Assembly: GCA_019752835.1 (NCBI GenBank)
Contig: JAIELR010000096.1
Span: 1 to 8,620 of the forward strand
Length of the DNA: 8,620 nucleotides
Source of the DNA: Gammaproteobacteria bacterium
GTDB lineage: Bacteria; Pseudomonadota; Gammaproteobacteria; UBA1113
Direction of reading: 5' to 3'
A program made the translations under genes and the position numbers. Of this stretch, positions 5,929-8,620 are shown in pieces; position 1 is the first letter of the stretch; the number at the start of each line of letters is the position of its first letter. The notes under the pieces were generated by a model. The model did no database searches. It saw nothing but the letters and a program-made list of their open reading frames with translations, and was not told the origin of the DNA.

Positions 5929-6045
5929 ATATTCGGTGCCCGTCTGTTTTCAGTAAAAAAGTTAGCTAAAAAGCAAAAAAGACTTGAAATTGTCTACAGA
6001 GCAGATCAGACTCTTGCTCATGGGATTATTAGACGACCATCAAGC
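5925..6045 (+). repeat. Left arm of 121-bp inverted repeat
   Basis: It pairs with 7155-7275 on the opposite strand at 120 of 121 positions; the only mismatch is at 5997 versus 7203. The arm covers the IS66 terminal repeat, the upstream leader, and the first 20 codons of the transposase. Confidence 0.95.
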
Positions 6046-7171
6046 CTATCAAGCACGTATAGCCGAGATTCAGTCAAGCCTATGGCAAGCACATGAAGCG
6101 CTTCGAGCGGCTTACCAATTGCAAAAGACGGAGCTAGTTGAATACAAAGCGCAAGCCCACTATTGGGAAGCGCAATTTGGTCAAATAAAAAATCGTGAAG
6201 TCACTCTGCAAGAAGAAATAGCCGAGTTAAAAGCGAAACTACGTTTACGCGAGAATCAGCTGTTTGGTCGCAAGAGCGAAAAGAGCACGAGTCGTGCTGA
6301 TACTGAGTCGACACCCAACCTCCCGACGAAGAAACGCGGACAACAGCCGGAAAGCACAGGACATGGCCGAAGAGAATATAGTCATCTACCGACGATTGAA
6401 GAAACGTATGAACTGAGCGATAAAGAACGCCAGTGCACGCATTGCGGGCTGGCCTATGAAGAGCATGGCACCACAGAAGAGCCGAACGTGATTGAAATCA
6501 TCAACGTTCAAGGTTACCGCCGTCGGATTATCCGAAAGGCTTATCAACGCAGGTGTCATTGTCGTGATGCTGCATCTTACATCGATGCGCCGGGACCATC
6601 CAGAGTATTCCCCGAAAGCCGGCTAGGCGTGAGTATTTGGGCGTACATACTGGCGCAGAAGTTTCGTTTTCAATTGCCTTTGAATCGGATTTTACAGTCA
6701 TTAGCTACTCACGGGTTATCGCTTGCCGTGGGGACAGTCACTGACGGGATGCGCAAGCTATTACCGCTCTTGACGCCGGTGTTTGACGCGATGGTTGAAC
6801 ACAATACGCAAGCCTCGCACTGGCATGCGGATGAGACGGGGTGGAAAGTGTTTGCGAAGGTTGATGGCAAGCTATCAACAAAGTGGTATTTATGGTTATT
6901 TCAAAGTCACGACAGTGTGGTTTATAAATGTTGCCCATCCCGTTCATCGCAGGTATTGCTGTCTCATTTTGGAGAGAACCATCCCGGTGGTACACTCAGT
7001 GTCGATCGGTATAGCGCGTATAAAGTGATTGCGAAATCCGGCGTATTTGTGTTAGCGTTTTGTTGGGCGCACGTGCGCAGAGACTTTTTACAGTACAGCA
7101 AGAATTATCCGGCACACGAGGCGTGGGGGCTTTCTTGGGTGGAGTCTATCGTAAGCTTGATGGTCGTCTAA
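5984..7171 (+). CDS. tnpC: IS66-family transposase (TnpC type), C-terminally truncated
   Basis: A 395-residue fragment of a protein usually above 500 residues. It starts at TTG 5984 within the element; the ribosome site is weak. Visible parts are an N-terminal coiled coil (about 20-95), the NQLFGRKSEK motif (91-100), a zinc-binding region with C-T-H-C (151-154) and C-H-C (191-193), the first catalytic Asp in HADETGW (Asp283), the second in LSVDRYSAYK (Asp341), and the family motif CWAHVRRDF (360-368). The normal sequence ends at about SWVESI (389). The final residues VSLMVV come from reading into the inverted right arm, and the stop lies there too. The third catalytic acid (Glu) and the C-terminal domain are missing, so the protein should be inactive. 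GC content is higher than in the AT-rich genes to the left, consistent with foreign origin. Confidence 0.9.
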   Translation: MKLSTEQIRLLLMGLLDDHQAYQARIAEIQSSLWQAHEALRAAYQLQKTELVEYKAQAHYWEAQFGQIKNREVTLQEEIAELKAKLRLRENQLFGRKSEKSTSRADTESTPNLPTKKRGQQPESTGHGRREYSHLPTIEETYELSDKERQCTHCGLAYEEHGTTEEPNVIEIINVQGYRRRIIRKAYQRRCHCRDAASYIDAPGPSRVFPESRLGVSIWAYILAQKFRFQLPLNRILQSLATHGLSLAVGTVTDGMRKLLPLLTPVFDAMVEHNTQASHWHADETGWKVFAKVDGKLSTKWYLWLFQSHDSVVYKCCPSRSSQVLLSHFGENHPGGTLSVDRYSAYKVIAKSGVFVLAFCWAHVRRDFLQYSKNYPAHEAWGLSWVESIVSLMVV

Positions 7172-7275
7172 TAATCCCATGAGCAAGAGTCTGATCTGCT
7201 CTCTAGACAATTTCAAGTCTTTTTTGCTTTTTAGCTAACTTTTTTACTGAAAACAGACGGGCACCGAATATTTAC
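7155..7275 (-). repeat. Right arm of 121-bp inverted repeat
   Basis: This is the inverted copy of 5925-6045. Read on the minus strand it contains a second transposase start (TTG at 7216) with one amino-acid difference (Thr5 to Arg). The next two codons past the arm still encode Ala-Tyr with different bases (GCT TAC instead of GCC TAT), so the arm seems to come from a slightly diverged second copy of the element. Confidence 0.95.
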
Positions 7276-7582
7276 GAGATGGGCGATATCTAAACGTTTT
7301 CCAATAATTGCTGGTGTTAGCTACAGATTGGCCCGCTTATGGCCCGCGAAATTGCAAACAGGCGGACTTCTATAGCAATGAATACTTCTAAAAACATCGC
7401 TCAAATGATCTAAAGAGCTCGTCATATTGATGGTACAGCGTTATTTTTGTGGTTGTTCCTAATAGTACAAGAATAAATCTATTTAAACACGAATTCTGGA
7501 TAACTCGTTCAAAATTTTCTCGAAAAGGAGATGGATTGTTATTAAATTAGCCAAAAATCAACGTAAGTCTACCTAACATGAA
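7276..7582. other. Gene-free stretch between the two insertion sequences
   Basis: I see no supported gene. The stretch holds a short direct repeat TGGCCCGC (7329-7336 and 7340-7347) and an isolated AAGGAG at about 7526-7531 whose following frames stop within a few codons. It is probably host sequence left from before the insertions. The frame continuing from the truncated gene at 5925 is open for about 35 codons from 7276 and then stops. Confidence 0.5.
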
Positions 7583-8546
7583 CCTAAATTCCTCAGTTAA
7601 GAAATGAGGTAGAATACATCTGAGCTATAAAACAAGGAGTTTTCAGATGAAACTACCGGTTCCAACCATTCACCCCGCAGGTGAAGGTCAGTTATCAACC
7701 AAAACAGCGTTAGCGCAGGCATTGGAAGTCGATACCTACGACGGCAAGGTTCACGTCGAGTGGGACCAGTCAGCCGCGGTAACACCACTAGGACAGTTAT
7801 CTTTCTTCATTCAGTATTTAAAAATCGGTGGTCGCCTTACGCCATGGGTAGAGGATTGTCCGCTGGCTTATCGAAGCAACAATGCACCGAGCCGGCTGGA
7901 TGTCTTGGGTTCGTTGCTGTTGTCGATCTTATCAGGACATACCCGTTATGCGCACCTGGGACGGTTAGCGAATGACCGCGTCAACGCGCAATTACTGGGA
8001 ATGAAACGCATTGTCAGCGACGACTCTGCACGACGCGCCTTGACGCGGATGAATGAGCGAGACGCGATAGCCTGGATGTGTGAGCATTTACGATTAAGTT
8101 ACGAACCGTTGTTAGATCGCGCCTGGATCTTAGACGTGGATGTGACAGTAAAATGTTTATATGGACATCAAGAAAAGGCCACCGTGGGTTACAATCCTAA
8201 AAAGCCGGGTAGGCCCTCGCACACCTATCACAGTTACCTGATTGCCAACTTACGCTTGGTATTGGATGTTGAGGTGCAAGCCGGTGATAGGTCGCATTCA
8301 ACGCACTCACTGCCCGGATTAGTGAACCTGTTGTTACGATTACCGCCTGAACAACGCCCTGCGTTTGTTCGAGGCGATTGTGATTGGGGTAATGACACGG
8401 TGATGCGGGAATTAGAGGATATAGGACAACCGTATTTATTTAAGGTACGTAAAAGTAAGGGAGTAAAACGGCTGATTCAAGAAGCGCACTATGCCGGTGA
8501 CTGGGTTCGATTTAACAAAGACTTTGACGGTAAACAGATACACTAA
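7583..8546 (+). mobile_element. IS1380-family element, left part only
   Basis: The left end appears to be at 7583, where CCTAAATTCCTC resembles the CCTAGATTC start of IS1380-family terminal repeats such as ISEcp1. A transposase with a strong ribosome site follows 64 bases later. No right end is visible: the transposase sequence stops early and runs into a 19-bp tandem repeat array that reaches the window edge. The left boundary is approximate, since no matching right end or target duplication can be checked. Confidence 0.7.
7647..8546 (+). CDS. IS1380-family transposase, C-terminally truncated
   Basis: A 299-residue fragment of a DDE transposase that is normally about 430-470 residues. AAGGAG lies 7 bases before the ATG. 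Family marks include the helical DNA-binding N-terminal half (LDVLGSLLLSILSGHTRYAH, then a DSARRALTRM stretch), the first catalytic Asp in WILDVDVTVKCLYGHQ (Asp163 or Asp165), the typical GYNPKKPGRPSH (181-192), and the second catalytic Asp in FVRGDCDWGND (Asp244). The usual C-terminal third with the catalytic Glu is absent. After GDWVRFNKDFDGKQIH the frame ends at a TAA lying inside the first clear unit of a 19-bp tandem repeat. The last codons may already be repeat-derived (8524-8542 matches the repeat partly). The protein should be inactive. The gene could resume past the window if the array is an insertion within it. Confidence 0.85.
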   Translation: MKLPVPTIHPAGEGQLSTKTALAQALEVDTYDGKVHVEWDQSAAVTPLGQLSFFIQYLKIGGRLTPWVEDCPLAYRSNNAPSRLDVLGSLLLSILSGHTRYAHLGRLANDRVNAQLLGMKRIVSDDSARRALTRMNERDAIAWMCEHLRLSYEPLLDRAWILDVDVTVKCLYGHQEKATVGYNPKKPGRPSHTYHSYLIANLRLVLDVEVQAGDRSHSTHSLPGLVNLLLRLPPEQRPAFVRGDCDWGNDTVMRELEDIGQPYLFKVRKSKGVKRLIQEAHYAGDWVRFNKDFDGKQIH

Positions 8547-8620
8547 AAGGAAACAGAAACACTGACAGGAGACAGAGACTCTGACAGGTAGCAGAGACAT
8601 TTATAAGTAACAGGGACGCT
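8543..8620 (+). repeat. 19-bp tandem repeat array running off the window
   Basis: Four consecutive 19-base units are seen at 8543-8561, 8562-8580, 8581-8599 and 8600-8618, and a fifth begins at 8619. The central units are CTGACAGGAGACAGAGACT and CTGACAGGTAGCAGAGACA; the outer ones differ at several positions but keep the period and the ACAG-A/G-GAC core. A weaker unit may precede them at 8524-8542. The true length and copy number cannot be seen here. Confidence 0.8.

Larger units (their letters stand above)
5925..7275 (+). mobile_element. Rearranged IS66-family element with two left ends
   Basis: The element begins with GTAA, the conserved terminal bases of IS66-family insertion sequences, and encodes only a TnpC-type transposase. 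There is no room for tnpA/tnpB in the 59 bases before it, as in the ISBst12-type subgroup. Its right end is not a normal right end but an inverted copy of the left end, including the first 20 codons of the transposase. The 8 bases outside each end (GAACATAT and GAGATGGG) do not match, so there is no target duplication of the 8 bp usual for the family. The simplest reading is that two opposed copies recombined or suffered a deletion between them. It is probably not autonomous, but two intact left ends might still be mobilised by a complete transposase elsewhere. Confidence 0.85.

Noticed and set aside
7373..7383. TAGCAATGAAT, identical to one arm of the hairpin at 1630-1640
   Set aside because: Apart from one preceding A the flanks do not match, and no inverted partner is nearby at this copy. 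It is probably coincidence in AT-rich sequence.
7526..7555. AAGGAG followed by a TTG, suggesting a small gene
   Set aside because: The frames after it stop within a few codons.
7591..7609. CCTCA/TGAGG inverted repeat just inside the IS1380 left end
   Set aside because: A 5-bp stem with a 9-base loop is too weak to call a terminator or regulatory hairpin.

Overview
The window looks like accessory DNA from an AT-rich gammaproteobacterium, possibly a host-associated Legionellales-type organism (Legionella, Coxiella, Berkiella and relatives). This is an inference. It rests on a bacterial U-box protein, a GHSLGG lipase-like protein, several helical proteins of no recognised family, and two degraded insertion sequences. 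No housekeeping gene, tRNA, rRNA or CRISPR array is visible, so the taxonomic placement is weak.

Positions 1-2500 hold a minus-strand cluster, read from right to left: a membrane-linked U-box (E3 ubiquitin ligase-type) protein, a class-3 lipase-like protein, and the start of a protein with a charged helix and a Gly/Ala-rich segment that runs off the window. A promoter with a perfect TTGACA and a 14-bp perfect palindrome in its spacer lies just before the U-box gene. Positions 2498-2920 are AT-rich and apparently non-coding. Two plus-strand genes of unknown function (169 and 300 codons) follow, probably co-transcribed; the second has a C-terminus resembling a Dot/Icm E-block signal. The two gene groups diverge from the shared intergenic region and look like an effector-type cluster.

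Positions 4372-5580 hold a minus-strand unit: a promoter whose -35 box sits inside an 18-bp dyad, then a very short reading frame that becomes a 41-residue secreted-peptide precursor if one T is added to a TTTT run, then a winged-helix regulator with an unusual N-terminal half and no receiver domain. This peptide-plus-regulator layout is the most interesting signal here. It could be a peptide-sensing switch whose peptide gene is broken, phase-variable or frameshifted.

Positions 5731-8620 are dominated by mobile DNA. A short plus-strand reading frame is cut off exactly at the terminal GTAA of an IS66-family element (5925-7275). That element is a rearranged remnant: both ends are left ends, forming 121-bp inverted arms (120/121 identical), and the transposase lacks its C-terminal part including the last catalytic residue. 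After about 300 bp without a gene comes the left end of an IS1380-family element. Its transposase is also cut before the last catalytic residue and runs into a 19-bp tandem repeat array that continues past the window edge.
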